NCBI GenBank assembly: GCA_035353615.1
Contig: DAOPZY010000008.1
Location: 1 to 64,000 of the forward strand
Length of the DNA stretch: 64,000 nucleotides
Source of the DNA: CAXXOK01 sp035353615
GTDB taxonomy: Bacteria; Bacillota; Clostridia; Christensenellales; Aristaeellaceae
Reading direction: 5' to 3'
Position 1 is the first letter of the stretch; each line of letters begins with the position of its first letter. A program made the position numbers and the translations under genes. A model generated the notes under the pieces. That model had not been told where the DNA came from. It saw only the letters and a list, made by a program, of their open reading frames with translations, and made no database searches. Shown here one piece after another: positions 27,201 through 34,998 of this stretch.

Positions 27201-27508
27201 TTTTAACCGCCGTTGTCAGCGGCCCGGTAGCGGTAAGCAGCTATGCCTGGTACATCAACACGACCCTGCAGGAGTTGGTCATCGGGAATGAATACACCAT
27301 CACGCAGGCCAATGTGGATGCGGGGGTAAAAATCACTGTGATAGTCACATACAGCGACAATCATCAGGAGCAGACCTACATCACCCTGCCGAAACCCCTA
27401 GAAACCACCGTGACGGATGAAACCGCCTACCAAACGGACGCGCCTGTGGCGAGTGATGACGGCACAGTGACGGATACGACCGGGCTGGACCTGATCTTGA
27501 CAGAGTAA
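24224..27508 (+). CDS. large exported protein with three SH3b domains and Ig-like repeats
   Basis: The 1094-residue protein has a signal peptide (about 1-24) and three bacterial SH3 domains at about 28-86, 97-154 and 169-226. The second and third share YGVRxRSGPGTGY and are joined by a glycine-rich linker. From about 235 to 900 there are divergent Ig-like repeats of about 80-90 residues, with recurring YxWY and IKLTVTGxxxYTG signatures. A Thr/Glu/Val-rich stretch (about 905-1000, repeated TDTVTxEP units) resembles a wall-spanning stalk, and one more Ig-like repeat follows. There is no LPXTG sorting signal and no catalytic domain. SH3b domains bind peptidoglycan, so the protein is probably held at the wall through its N-terminus. 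ATG 24224 has GGAGGG at 24211-24216. It is a single-gene unit. Confidence 0.82.
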   Translation: MKRMISICLALVLLLAMIPMASSMAISQYGYVTGGWLRLRSSASFDASTISSYYTGTQVKVIGTTGNWYQVETPDGNTGYMYASYISFSGGGTGTSYVTSSNGYGVRMRSGPGTGYGIVGVYSVGTAVTVLQTGAYWSKIQINSTVGYMMNKYLTSGGGGGGSGDSATVWSANGYGVRLRSGPGTGYSIIGVYSVGTLVSVITHGDVWDYISVGSRSGYMMNTYLHYNSTRNVTAVTLNNTTPVVGTVLSAASITPSDATVDYAWYSGATKVATTSTYTVLSADLNKQIKLTVTGNGDYTGSATTALTSPVAVGQEITSAALNNDSPVVSDVLKVISLQPSGAQVTYQWYSNDVLVGTKSTYTVADSDSGKTIKVTVTGTGLYTGSYTVTASNVVQTSGTVTDVRLLNSTNNSDAGINYPNVGDVLVATPLPTTASVTYKWVYADDTSTLLGTGNTLTVTSAMQSHQIKLTITGTDKYSGTATKTTGAVVSRTNITELTLNTFNPRYDPTVSENHMTATVKAGTTDVSDSCDYKWYRGLTVVGTNSRYYALTPDDRGFIITVKATAKTTSTYSGTKQLATTSVVRQRLALVAISGTSSLTPGHVSVGDVLTPVLDGGLVTPNNLNVTCTWTLNGSSASSLSYTVPSGEVAGKVLTLTVSAKGDYYILDPATEKTTLSATAIVDSTAITVTLPTTNPVAGKSYALTATPSTAAATYAWTGGGGGSYTGATITVNSADIGTKIKMKATPVTGYAGVDSNLNQETLQVNPQTFTATLIGDFEAGGQISVVTTPSDATISSVEWVLVGVRTMAVTTGRTYTLPADSKAGSVHAVVHGAGNFNTSSATTEDRLIWDGVTDRAIVIDPPAGYVAPAEESSLDSGDTLEIGSTVTTEVLVTDTVTAEPTPTETVSDEPVNTEGTEPAVTDTTVTEPTVTDTVDTEPVVTDVVTDTPTDTTVTEPQAEEPTDESAPAADTVTEPYVVTLDKSTSTLKANTVLTAVVSGPVAVSSYAWYINTTLQELVIGNEYTITQANVDAGVKITVIVTYSDNHQEQTYITLPKPLETTVTDETAYQTDAPVASDDGTVTDTTGLDLILTE

Positions 27509-27541
27509 AGCTCCCGTTTACGGGTTGGAGAAATTGAAACA

Positions 27542-27579
27542 AAACACGCGCTCATGCTGCATTGCATGGGCGCGTGTTT
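27542..27579 (+). terminator. terminator of the SH3b/Ig-like gene
   Basis: AAACACGCGCTCATGC (27542-27557) pairs with GCATGGGCGCGTGTTT (27564-27579), a 16-bp stem with one G-U pair and a 6-nt loop, flanked by A and T residues so that it can work in both directions. Confidence 0.85.
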
Positions 27580-27582
27580 AGG

Positions 27583-27675
27583 CTTTTGAAAAATCCTCGC
27601 CGCAGCGAAAATGGGTCAAGAGGGAAACCGTTACGAGCTTTGACCTGGAACCCCAAAGACGGATGCCCCAGCATA
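27583..27675. repeat. dispersed intergenic repeat, copy B
   Basis: The copy reads TTTTGAAAAATCCTCGCC then CAGCGAAAATGGGTCA, and ends with CCCCAAAGACGGATGCC at about 27651-27667. The same two blocks in the same order recur at 59797-59915, and the first block at 7222-7262. It lies between converging genes. Confidence 0.6.
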
Positions 27676-27845
27676 CAAAGCAAAAAAACGAGCAGGCCAA
27701 AGGGCTACGAAACAAACAACCTAGCCCTTTGTATTTCTTCGTTGACAGCCTGAAACGCACCGCCAAATTTCAAGCAGTCTCATATAGACTTGCCGCAAAA
27801 ACCATCTTTTGACTAGTTATCCGAAGGGGAAAACAGGGCCGCTTG

Positions 27846-28514
27846 TTATTCCCGGTCCAGCAATTCAAACTGGTTGCGCTGAAACCGCAGAACGCCCTCA
27901 TCCCGTAGCTTGCATAGCTCGTTGGACATCGCGCTGCGGTCCACAGAAAGGTAATCCGCCAATTGTTGCCGATTGAACGGGATTTCGAAGGGGTTGCATC
28001 CTTTGCGGTTGCTTTGGGCAGAAAGAAAGGATAGCAGCTTTTCCCGCGTGGTGCGCTGAGTCACATATTGCAGCTTTTCGTTGAGCCGCAGGTTTTTTGC
28101 CGCGAGCATCGAAACCAGCCGGCGGATCAGCGTGTGGTGAAAACCGCATGTGTTGGAGCAAATGGATAGCGCGCGCCGCGCGTCAACCATTAAAAGAACC
28201 GTATCCTCCTGCGCCACCACGGTTACGCTGAGCACCGCGCCGGAGGAAAACGCATAGCTTTCCCCGAAAACCTCCCCCGAACCGATATCCGCAATCAGGT
28301 TTTGATTGCCCCAAAAATCTTCCTGCACCACATGAACGCTTCCCTGAAGCACCAACCCGAACGCCTCAATGCGATCTCCCTGACGCAGCACAGTTTCCCC
28401 TTTGGCGTAGCGTTGTTGTTTGGAGTTCAGGCAATTGAGCAAGGTGTGAATTTCCGCAGGCTCCATCCCGGTAAAAAGGGAACAGCGCTGTAGCGCGGGT
28501 AAAAACTCGTCCAT
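27846..28514 (-). CDS. Crp/Fnr-family transcriptional regulator
   Basis: The 222-residue protein has a cyclic-nucleotide-binding-type sensor domain (about 8-125) with the jelly-roll signature GDRIEAFGLVLQGSVHV and GEVFGESYAF. A dimer helix follows, then a winged helix-turn-helix (NRQQLADYLSVDRSAMSNEL near 168). There is no N-terminal cysteine cluster as in E. coli Fnr, so it probably senses something other than oxygen through its own iron-sulfur cluster. ATG 28514 has AAAGGAA upstream; an ATG ten codons earlier lacks a good site. It is divergent from a 4Fe-4S protein gene, with a GTTGT/ACAAC palindrome between them. This pair is common in Clostridia and linked to redox or nitrosative stress. 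Confidence 0.9.
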   Translation of the reverse strand: MDEFLPALQRCSLFTGMEPAEIHTLLNCLNSKQQRYAKGETVLRQGDRIEAFGLVLQGSVHVVQEDFWGNQNLIADIGSGEVFGESYAFSSGAVLSVTVVAQEDTVLLMVDARRALSICSNTCGFHHTLIRRLVSMLAAKNLRLNEKLQYVTQRTTREKLLSFLSAQSNRKGCNPFEIPFNRQQLADYLSVDRSAMSNELCKLRDEGVLRFQRNQFELLDRE

Positions 28515-28528
28515 ACCGATTTCCTTTC

Positions 28529-28542
28529 GTTGTAAAAACAAC
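28529..28542. promoter_or_regulatory. Crp/Fnr-like palindrome in the divergent promoter region
   Basis: GTTGT-AAAA-ACAAC is a perfect 5+4+5 dyad in the 85-bp space between the regulator and the 4Fe-4S protein genes. It resembles TTG-type Fnr half-sites. A possible -10, TATACT, for the plus-strand gene lies at 28565-28570. The dyad would place the regulator upstream of that promoter and over its own. Confidence 0.6.
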
Positions 28543-28599
28543 ATACTGACAGAGCAAATTGTACTATACTGGGGTCGTCAAGTCAAGGAGGCGATGGAT

Positions 28600-29301
28600 A
28601 TGCTCAGGAAGATCATCGAAATCAATGAAGAAAAATGCAACGGATGCGGCGCGTGCGCCAATGCGTGCCACGAAGGCGCCATTGGAATGGTGAACGGCAA
28701 AGCGAAACTGCTACGGGACGATTACTGCGATGGGTTGGGCAACTGCCTGCCCGCCTGCCCAACCGGCGCGATTGCCTTTGTGGAGCGAGAAGCGGCAGCG
28801 TTTGACGAGCAGGCTGTGGCGGCAAGAAAAACCCAGAATGAGGAGACGTTAGCCTGCGGTTGCCCCGGGACTCATGCCAGAGCCATCCATCGGGAGCCTG
28901 CCGCGACCGAACCCGCGCCCCAAACGCGGAGCAGCGCGTCCCAGTTAAGCCAGTGGCCCGTGCAAATCAAGCTAGTCCCGGTGAACGCGCCCTATTTCCA
29001 CCGCGCAAAGCTGTTGGTTGCCGCAGATTGCACAGCATTTGCGTACGCGAATTTCCACGAACAGTTTATTAAAAACCATGTTACGCTGATCGGCTGCCCA
29101 AAGCTGGATGCTGTTGATTATGCGGAAAAACTGACGGCGATTCTTTCGCAAAACGAGATTCTCAGCATCACCGTGGTTCGCATGGAGGTGCCTTGCTGTG
29201 GGGGCATAGAGCACGCGGTGCGTACGGCGTTGCAAGCAAGCGGAAAAATGATTCCCTGGCAGGTTGTGACCATCGCAACGGACGGGCGGATTCTCGAATA
29301 A
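28600..29301 (+). CDS. 4Fe-4S binding protein, ferredoxin-like with conserved C-terminal domain
   Basis: The 233-residue protein begins with a ferredoxin-like module: CNGCGACANACHEGAI gives a complete CxxCxxCxxxC cluster motif. The second motif, CDGLGNCLPACPTGAI, has C-x5-C-x3-C in place of the usual spacing. A further motif, ACGCPGT, is near residue 86, and the C-terminal half carries LLVAADCTAFAYANFH, LIGCPKLD and VPCCGGIEHAVRTAL, all with cysteines that may bind more iron-sulfur. The second ATG (28600) was chosen because AAGGAGG lies at the right distance; the ATG at 28594 is too close. This family is regularly divergent from a Crp/Fnr regulator in Clostridia. The electron-transfer partner is unknown. 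Confidence 0.88.
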   Translation: MLRKIIEINEEKCNGCGACANACHEGAIGMVNGKAKLLRDDYCDGLGNCLPACPTGAIAFVEREAAAFDEQAVAARKTQNEETLACGCPGTHARAIHREPAATEPAPQTRSSASQLSQWPVQIKLVPVNAPYFHRAKLLVAADCTAFAYANFHEQFIKNHVTLIGCPKLDAVDYAEKLTAILSQNEILSITVVRMEVPCCGGIEHAVRTALQASGKMIPWQVVTIATDGRILE

Positions 29302-29387
29302 ATCCGTAACGAGGGCTTGGGAAAACCGAACTGCGTGACGAAATCCGGGCCGCTGTGAACCGGCTTCGCAGCAATGAAAAGAGATCA

Positions 29388-29422
29388 GGGGCAAAGCCGA
29401 AGCGCATCGGCTTTGCCCCTTT
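29388..29422 (+). terminator. terminator of the 4Fe-4S protein gene
   Basis: GGGGCAAAGCCGA (29388-29400) pairs perfectly with TCGGCTTTGCCCC (29407-29419), with a 6-nt loop and TTT following. Confidence 0.82.
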
Positions 29423-29479
29423 GCCCGTCTGAGGCATGATGCCGAGACATTTCACCATGGAAGGTTAAATGTTTAGTAT

Positions 29480-29508
29480 TTGATATTTTCTAATAAACAG
29501 TGTATGAT
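29480..29508 (+). promoter_or_regulatory. promoter of the diguanylate cyclase gene
   Basis: TTGATA (29480-29485), 17 bp and TATGAT (29503-29508) lie in an AT-rich stretch about 100 bp before the start. The remaining part of 29302-29610 holds the terminator above and nothing else recognisable. Confidence 0.7.
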
Positions 29509-29610
29509 TTAACCAGAAAATCCGATGCGGATTGATTCGATACCGCCAACGTACGGTTTTTGCGGCGGTTTGGAATATGCAACCGACTCCTTTGGACTTG
29601 GAGGGTTCCT

Positions 29611-31122
29611 ATGCCGCTTTTGACGAATATACTGCTGATCACCTCCTTGTTTCTCCTGATCGCATTGTCTATGCGCACCGGTAAAAGCCTGCGGATCACC
29701 GGTATGCCGACTTTGTTTTCAACGATTATTTTCTTCTCGGTTTGGGTCGGCGGGAACCTCGTCGAATTGAACGCATCCAACTTTCCGGGTATGCTATTGG
29801 GGCGTAACATACAGCAAATCGGCGTATTTCTTACGCCCTTATGCACGCTCTATTTCAGTATTGACTATACGGCGAACCGTAAGCTGCGAATCATGGCCTA
29901 TTTACTGACGGTGATTCAGGTCGTGTCCATTATTTTGATTTTTACGGATTCTTACCATCATCTTATGCGGTCGAGCGTTATCATGCAAACGGACCCAATT
30001 TTGGGGCATGTGATTGTGGTGCAGTCCACCAAGGTCGGTTTGGCTCTGGTGGCGGTTAACTTCTGCATCCCGCTGATATCCATGACAAACCTAATTGCCT
30101 TTACGCGCAAAGTATCCGCGCAGTTCAGGCGCCCGCTGTGGCTGATTATCATCAGCATCTTTGCAACGTTTGTGCTTGCATTTCTGCAAAGCGCGGTTCT
30201 GTGCAATCTAGGCATCCATATCCCCATTCCGGTTTGGAACCTGCCGTGTCTGGTGCTGTTTTCCTACGCGGTGTTGAATGAAGGGTTTGTGGGGATTGCC
30301 CCTACTGCGCTCAGCAAGGTTTTCGAAGTGATCGATCAGGGGATTGTGGTGGTGAACGAACGGGGAATTGTGCTTGAATTAAACCGCCGCGCCTGCGAAC
30401 TGATGGAAAACCTGCGCCTGCCCGGCAGCCTGAAACCGGGCACACAAATTGCGGAATATCTGGCCACGGGCAATGCTGAAAGTCAGAACCCATTTCAAGT
30501 GGAAATGCTTCCCACAGAAATTAAAAACACGAAGCGTAACCAGTACCTGGCGCTCGCTTACCACGCGCTGGAATCGCACAAAGGAAAGCGCATCGGCTAT
30601 GTGCTGGTGATTACGGACATCACGCTGCTGAAGGTGCGTGCGGAGATCGATTCCCTGACCGGAAGCTATAACCGGGAAGGGATGGTGAACGCCTATGCCG
30701 ATTTGCAGAAAGATGCCGTGCGTACGCCGTATCTGTCAGCCCTCATCGTTGATATGGATGATTTTAAGACGGTGAACGATACCTACGGCCATCTTGGCGG
30801 AGATGTGGTGCTTTGCGATTTTGTGGGCTTTGTACAGTCGCTTTTGCCGGAAAAGTGTTTTCTGGGCCGGCTTGGCGGGGATGAATTTGTGGTGATTCTC
30901 CCAACGGAAATGAAAACTGCCGCCGAATTTGCGGAAATGTTGCGCGAGCGCGTATCTCAGCGTACGGTCGCATACCGGAACGATACCATCCGTTACACCG
31001 CAAGCGTTGGGATCGCTTCCTGTAAAAATGAGGAGTGCTCGCTGTCCGAACTGCTCCATAAGGCGGATTTGGCGCTGTACGAGGCTAAGCGTGAGGGCAA
31101 GAACGCCGTGCATATGGATTAG
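29611..31122 (+). CDS. membrane-bound PAS-GGDEF diguanylate cyclase
   Basis: The 503-residue protein starts with about seven membrane segments (about 1-215), like the 7TM N-terminal regions of some histidine kinases. A PAS-like domain follows (about 225-330, beginning LSKVFEVIDQGIVVVNERG), and then a GGDEF domain (about 340-500) with intact motif RLGGDEFVVI and metal-binding D in VDMDDFKTVNDTYGH. It should make cyclic di-GMP from two GTP. The inhibitory RxxD site normally just before GGDEF is absent, so product inhibition is unlikely. ATG 29611 is preceded by GGAGGG; an upstream in-frame ATG at 29560 lacks a good site. No EAL or PilZ gene is adjacent. Confidence 0.9.
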   Translation: MPLLTNILLITSLFLLIALSMRTGKSLRITGMPTLFSTIIFFSVWVGGNLVELNASNFPGMLLGRNIQQIGVFLTPLCTLYFSIDYTANRKLRIMAYLLTVIQVVSIILIFTDSYHHLMRSSVIMQTDPILGHVIVVQSTKVGLALVAVNFCIPLISMTNLIAFTRKVSAQFRRPLWLIIISIFATFVLAFLQSAVLCNLGIHIPIPVWNLPCLVLFSYAVLNEGFVGIAPTALSKVFEVIDQGIVVVNERGIVLELNRRACELMENLRLPGSLKPGTQIAEYLATGNAESQNPFQVEMLPTEIKNTKRNQYLALAYHALESHKGKRIGYVLVITDITLLKVRAEIDSLTGSYNREGMVNAYADLQKDAVRTPYLSALIVDMDDFKTVNDTYGHLGGDVVLCDFVGFVQSLLPEKCFLGRLGGDEFVVILPTEMKTAAEFAEMLRERVSQRTVAYRNDTIRYTASVGIASCKNEECSLSELLHKADLALYEAKREGKNAVHMD

Positions 31123-31232
31123 CGCCTGAAAATCAGCGTTTCCGGCGTGCTTCTATGCCGTTTTTACGCTGCAAACTCAATAATTCAGCCTTCAAACCCA
31201 GTTTCATAAAAATGTTCTGAGATCGTCTATCC

Positions 31233-31293
31233 TGTAAAAAACAAAATAACTGTACTTTGGTACGGCGTGTAAAAAACAGGTTCCGAGTATAAT
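31233..31293 (+). promoter_or_regulatory. candidate promoter with two direct repeats
   Basis: TGTAAAAAACA occurs twice, at 31233-31243 and 31268-31278, upstream of a perfect TATAAT at 31288-31293. No good -35 box is correctly spaced, as expected for an activator-dependent promoter. The next gene starts at 31427. The rest of 31123-31426 has no gene. Confidence 0.45.
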
Positions 31294-31426
31294 ACGTGCT
31301 CAGGGCGTTCCTGCGATCCATCGCCTGCTGCGCAAAGCAACCGACCGGTTCATCCACCGGCTGCCCAGCGTCGCCAGATGATCGCTCGCCTGAAGCGCCC
31401 GGTAACATTAAAGGAGTGTACTGAAC

Positions 31427-32053
31427 ATGAAACGGACTTTTGCAATCCTGTTGACCCTGATGATGCTGATTGGCGCTACCGCCTGCGCGGAATCCACGGA
31501 TGCGGCCGCCGCGACCGAAACCCCCGACGCGGCTGCGGTTACGCAAATCACGTTTGATGAAACTGCCGCGCCTTATCAGGGCGATTGGCTGACGTTTGAC
31601 GATGACGGTTTCCAAATCTACCTCCCGACCGATTGGAAAGAAGCGGACATCACCGACGACATGAAAACGGCCGGCACTTTTTATGCCGCGACCTCCGCTG
31701 ATGGCGCCTATGCCATGACGGTCAGCTATTCGGAAGAAAACAACGTGACCACCAATGAGGAACTGGCCGCTCAGTTGACTGCGGCTGGCTACGAAAATGT
31801 GACTCAGCTTGATATCAACGGCATCAGCGTAGTTGGGTACGATATCAGCGCGCAGGACGTAAGCGGCATGGCGTTTATGGACAGCAACGGCGGCATGGTG
31901 GTTTTCTCCTTTACGCCCGCTTCCAACGAAACCTTTAAGCCCATTGGGCAAGCGATCATTTCTTCGCTCAGCCCCATCGAAACCGAATCCGATGCGGCGC
32001 CCGATACAACGGTCGATACGGCGGCCGATACGGCGTCCGATACGGCGGAATAA
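31427..32053 (+). CDS. small exported protein, possibly lipoprotein
   Basis: The 208-residue protein has a signal peptide (MKRTFAILLTLMMLIGATA) that is followed by Cys20 in a weak lipobox, ATAC; cleavage by signal peptidase I after ACA is also possible. A compact beta-rich domain (about 45-185) has the pattern FQIYLPTDWKEADI, AMTVSYSEENN and a hydrophobic core near VVFSFTPASNETF, like the small PsbP/DUF1795-type domains of exported proteins. The C-terminus is a short Asp/Thr/Ala repeat (DTxxDTAADTAS). AAGGAG lies upstream of ATG 31427 and a terminator follows. Function unknown; the regulator gene downstream is separated by the terminator. Confidence 0.72.
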   Translation: MKRTFAILLTLMMLIGATACAESTDAAAATETPDAAAVTQITFDETAAPYQGDWLTFDDDGFQIYLPTDWKEADITDDMKTAGTFYAATSADGAYAMTVSYSEENNVTTNEELAAQLTAAGYENVTQLDINGISVVGYDISAQDVSGMAFMDSNGGMVVFSFTPASNETFKPIGQAIISSLSPIETESDAAPDTTVDTAADTASDTAE

Positions 32054-32087
32054 TCGCAAACCAATCGCTGTAACCCCAATGGGACAA

Positions 32088-32128
32088 TCAACACCCCCGC
32101 CGGTTTATCTGGCGAGGGTGTTGATATT
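32088..32128 (+). terminator. terminator of the exported-protein gene
   Basis: TCAACACCCCCGCC (32088-32101) pairs with GGCGAGGGTGTTGA (32111-32124), 14 bp with one mismatch, followed by TATTTGTG. Confidence 0.78.
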
Positions 32129-32224
32129 TGTGTTAACCATCGCTGTGTGTAAAACTACGCCGCCTGAAACTTGCGTAACGCGAGCTTTTGTATTATGCTA
32201 GTGCGGTTTGAGTGGAGGCGTATG

Positions 32225-34585
32225 ATGGATTTTAACAAAACGCTGTTTAACCGCGGTCCGTTTATGGATGACCTGAACGCAAAACTGCGCGGACGAATGA
32301 TTGTATATATCGGCGCGCAGGCGGGGTGGGGGAAAACCATTGCCGTTACGCAGTGGCTTCAGGGCCGCGCCAACGCGCGGCTCATCAGCGCCCGCGCGCT
32401 TACGAAGCCGACCGATGGGCTGAAGGGTACGGCGATCCTTGCCATTGATGATTTGCAGGAGTTGTCCGATGCGGAACTCCAAAAATGTTTGTTGCCGCTC
32501 CTGAAAGAAACAACGCGAACCCGATTTATCCTGATAGGCAGGGCGACGCTCCCCGCTACGCTGTGCCCGCTATTCTTATCGGGTCAGCTGGCTGTGATGG
32601 ACCAAAGCGCGCTTTGCCTGAACCGCGATATTCTGGACACCTATCTGGCGGAAACGGAACTGCCCTATTCGGTCGATACCTCGGAATTTATTGGGAGAGA
32701 AAGCAAAGGGTATCCGGTTGCGGCCGATTGCCTTGTGGAACGGCTCCGGAGCGGCGCGCCTTGTACGGAGCAGACTGTGCAGCAGGCGAGGCAGGAAGTA
32801 TTTGATTATCTGGAGCAGGTTGTTTTTTTGGAATTTTCGGCGGACGCGCAGGCTCTTTTGCTGAATATGGCCCAGTTCTCCGAGTTTACCTTGGGCATGG
32901 CGGTAACGCTTTGCGGTGATAGCGGTATCTTTCAAGTGCTGGATGAAATTGTCCACCGTGGCCAAAGCCTCTGCGTAACCGCGCCGGAGCATTATACCGT
33001 GCCGCGTTTGTTTCACCGTTTTCTTGTTTATTACCAAAAACGAAAATGCTCGGGGCAGGCGGTTGAGAGCCTTTGGCGCAGCGCCGGGCTTTATTATGAG
33101 CAGATTGACGAAATCCCCAAAGCCCTGCATTGCTACCAGCAGGTAAACGATTGGGAAAAGCTGGTGGAATTGTTGATCCGCCATACGCGCAGGCCGCCGT
33201 ATACGACCTTTTATTTTGAACTGAAGGAATACTATCTGGCGCTGCCGGAGGCGCTGGTGGAGAAATCTCCGGAGCTGATGTGCTCGCTCAGCATGATCTA
33301 TTCCATGAACATGCAGGAAAAGGAAAGCGAAGCGTGGTATCAGCGGTTAAAAAACTATGAGCAGGCTCAGGGCAGGAACAGCCCGGAGCGGAAGGCGGCG
33401 TCGGAGCGGCTGGCGTTTTTGCGCATCGGTTTGCCGCACCGGGGAAGCAAGACAATCGCGCAAACCATCCTGGACGTTGCGCGGCTGATGCAAAGCGACA
33501 ATAACCCCATTCAGTGCATCAGCCCTACCAGCGGAATCCCGAGCCTGATGCACGGCGCAAAGGATTTTTGCAATTGGAGCAAACGGGACGAGCAGCTCTA
33601 TTTTGTGATGAAAAAACCCATAGAATTTCTGCTGGGGAAAGCCGGAATTGGCGTTGCGGATGCGGGACTGGCGGAAAGCATGCTGGAACGCTGCACACTG
33701 CAAACCGTGACGGACGTAATGAACCATGCCGTGACCGCCATGAACCAGACGGAGCAAACAGGCACGCTGGATGTATACTTTGCGGCCGTCGCAACGGTGG
33801 CGCGCCTTTCCGTGATGCGGGGCGATCTGGTTTCGGCACAGCGAAACCTGGACTGTGCCGAAAAGAAAGCGAGCGTTGAAGGGAACACGAGGCTGCTTTC
33901 CAACATTCAGGCGTTTCAGGTGCGGCTGTATCTTTTAGAGGGAAAAACCGCCGAGGTGAGCCAGTGGATGCTGGAATCGGCCCCGGATGAACTGGGAGAG
34001 TTTCAGCTGCTCAACCGGTATCCGTATATGGTGAAAGCCCGGTGTTATATTCTGAAAAATCAAAACATGGAAGCCGCTGCGCTGCTGATGCGGATGATAC
34101 CGTATTTTGAAATGACCGAGCACCGGTATTGCCTGATGGAAGCCAGAATGTTGCTCGCTATCGCTCAATACCGGATGAGTCAAACCGGCTGGAATACACC
34201 GTTGCAAATGGCGCTGGAGGGTATGAAACGCTATGGGTTTTACCGCCTGCCTGCGGAGGAGGGAACGGCGCTGTTGCCGCTCCTGAAGGCAGAAATAGAG
34301 GAAAACAATGGCGAGTACGAACAGAATCTGCTGCGGGAGGCGGCCCGCTATGCCAGATTGTATCCCGAATATCTGCAACCGCCAAACCACCCGACCCATC
34401 CGTTAACGCAAACAGAAAAACAGGTGTTGCATTTGCTCATCCAAGGCATGAAGAACGATGAAATTGCGGAAACGTTGCATGTTTCGACCCGTACCGTCAA
34501 ATTTCACACGGGGAACATCTTTTCCAAGCTGAATGTTAAAAGCCGCACGGAAGCCATCGCGCTTAGCCGCAAGCTGTTCGAGTAG
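32225..34585 (+). CDS. MalT-like LuxR-family ATP-dependent regulator
   Basis: The 786-residue protein has the STAND layout of MalT. An N-terminal P-loop (GAQAGWGKT, about residues 30-38) and a Walker B-like AILAIDDLQEL lead into an ATPase domain, then a long helical, TPR-like middle (about 300-700). A C-terminal LuxR helix-turn-helix (PLTQTEKQVLHLLIQGMKND, then ETLHVSTRTVKFHTGNIFSK) covers about the last 60 residues. Two adjacent ATGs (32222, 32225) are possible; GGAGG at 32214-32218 is better spaced for the second. Such proteins activate target genes on binding an inducer and ATP. No target is obvious nearby. Confidence 0.9.
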   Translation: MDFNKTLFNRGPFMDDLNAKLRGRMIVYIGAQAGWGKTIAVTQWLQGRANARLISARALTKPTDGLKGTAILAIDDLQELSDAELQKCLLPLLKETTRTRFILIGRATLPATLCPLFLSGQLAVMDQSALCLNRDILDTYLAETELPYSVDTSEFIGRESKGYPVAADCLVERLRSGAPCTEQTVQQARQEVFDYLEQVVFLEFSADAQALLLNMAQFSEFTLGMAVTLCGDSGIFQVLDEIVHRGQSLCVTAPEHYTVPRLFHRFLVYYQKRKCSGQAVESLWRSAGLYYEQIDEIPKALHCYQQVNDWEKLVELLIRHTRRPPYTTFYFELKEYYLALPEALVEKSPELMCSLSMIYSMNMQEKESEAWYQRLKNYEQAQGRNSPERKAASERLAFLRIGLPHRGSKTIAQTILDVARLMQSDNNPIQCISPTSGIPSLMHGAKDFCNWSKRDEQLYFVMKKPIEFLLGKAGIGVADAGLAESMLERCTLQTVTDVMNHAVTAMNQTEQTGTLDVYFAAVATVARLSVMRGDLVSAQRNLDCAEKKASVEGNTRLLSNIQAFQVRLYLLEGKTAEVSQWMLESAPDELGEFQLLNRYPYMVKARCYILKNQNMEAAALLMRMIPYFEMTEHRYCLMEARMLLAIAQYRMSQTGWNTPLQMALEGMKRYGFYRLPAEEGTALLPLLKAEIEENNGEYEQNLLREAARYARLYPEYLQPPNHPTHPLTQTEKQVLHLLIQGMKNDEIAETLHVSTRTVKFHTGNIFSKLNVKSRTEAIALSRKLFE

Positions 34586-34650
34586 CGTGGAAACCGTAAG
34601 CAAGCTCGCCAATTTGAGCGAAGCCGGTAACGCATAGCCCAAAGATACCG

Positions 34651-34691
34651 AAAAAACCTTCCGTGCATTCAAAACGCCGGAAGGCTTTTTG
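34651..34691 (+). terminator. terminator after the MalT-like gene
   Basis: CCTTCCG (34657-34663) pairs with CGGAAGG (34678-34684), preceded by a run of A and followed by CTTTTTG, so it can stop transcription on either strand. The rest of 34586-34998 shows nothing recognisable. Confidence 0.7.
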
Positions 34692-34998
34692 CAACCTTGA
34701 TTTTTCCGTATCGGAGAACCGGGAGCCGGAGGCAAGCTTTCGAATCGGGCAACGATGATCGACTGGGCAAAAGATTCCTTTGGGATTAAGCTATCTGAAA
34801 GCCATGAATACTCGCGTTTAAACTGCGGCGGAACTTGAAGATACGCCCGCGCAATGCGGTTAAGCTGGTTTGATTGACAAATGGATAGGAAAAAAAGAGA
34901 TGAAGCCTAACCATGATTTTTGACCGAATGCGGCGGTTGATGACAGCGAGGTACGGCATGTTCCGTTTGCCGCATCCTGCCTTTTCCGCCTTTCTGCC

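Noticed and set aside
34590..34650. Possible sixth copy of the dispersed repeat (GAAACCGTAAGC, later CCCAAAGATACC)
   Set aside because: Only short pieces match and their spacing differs from copies B and C; chance cannot be excluded without an alignment.
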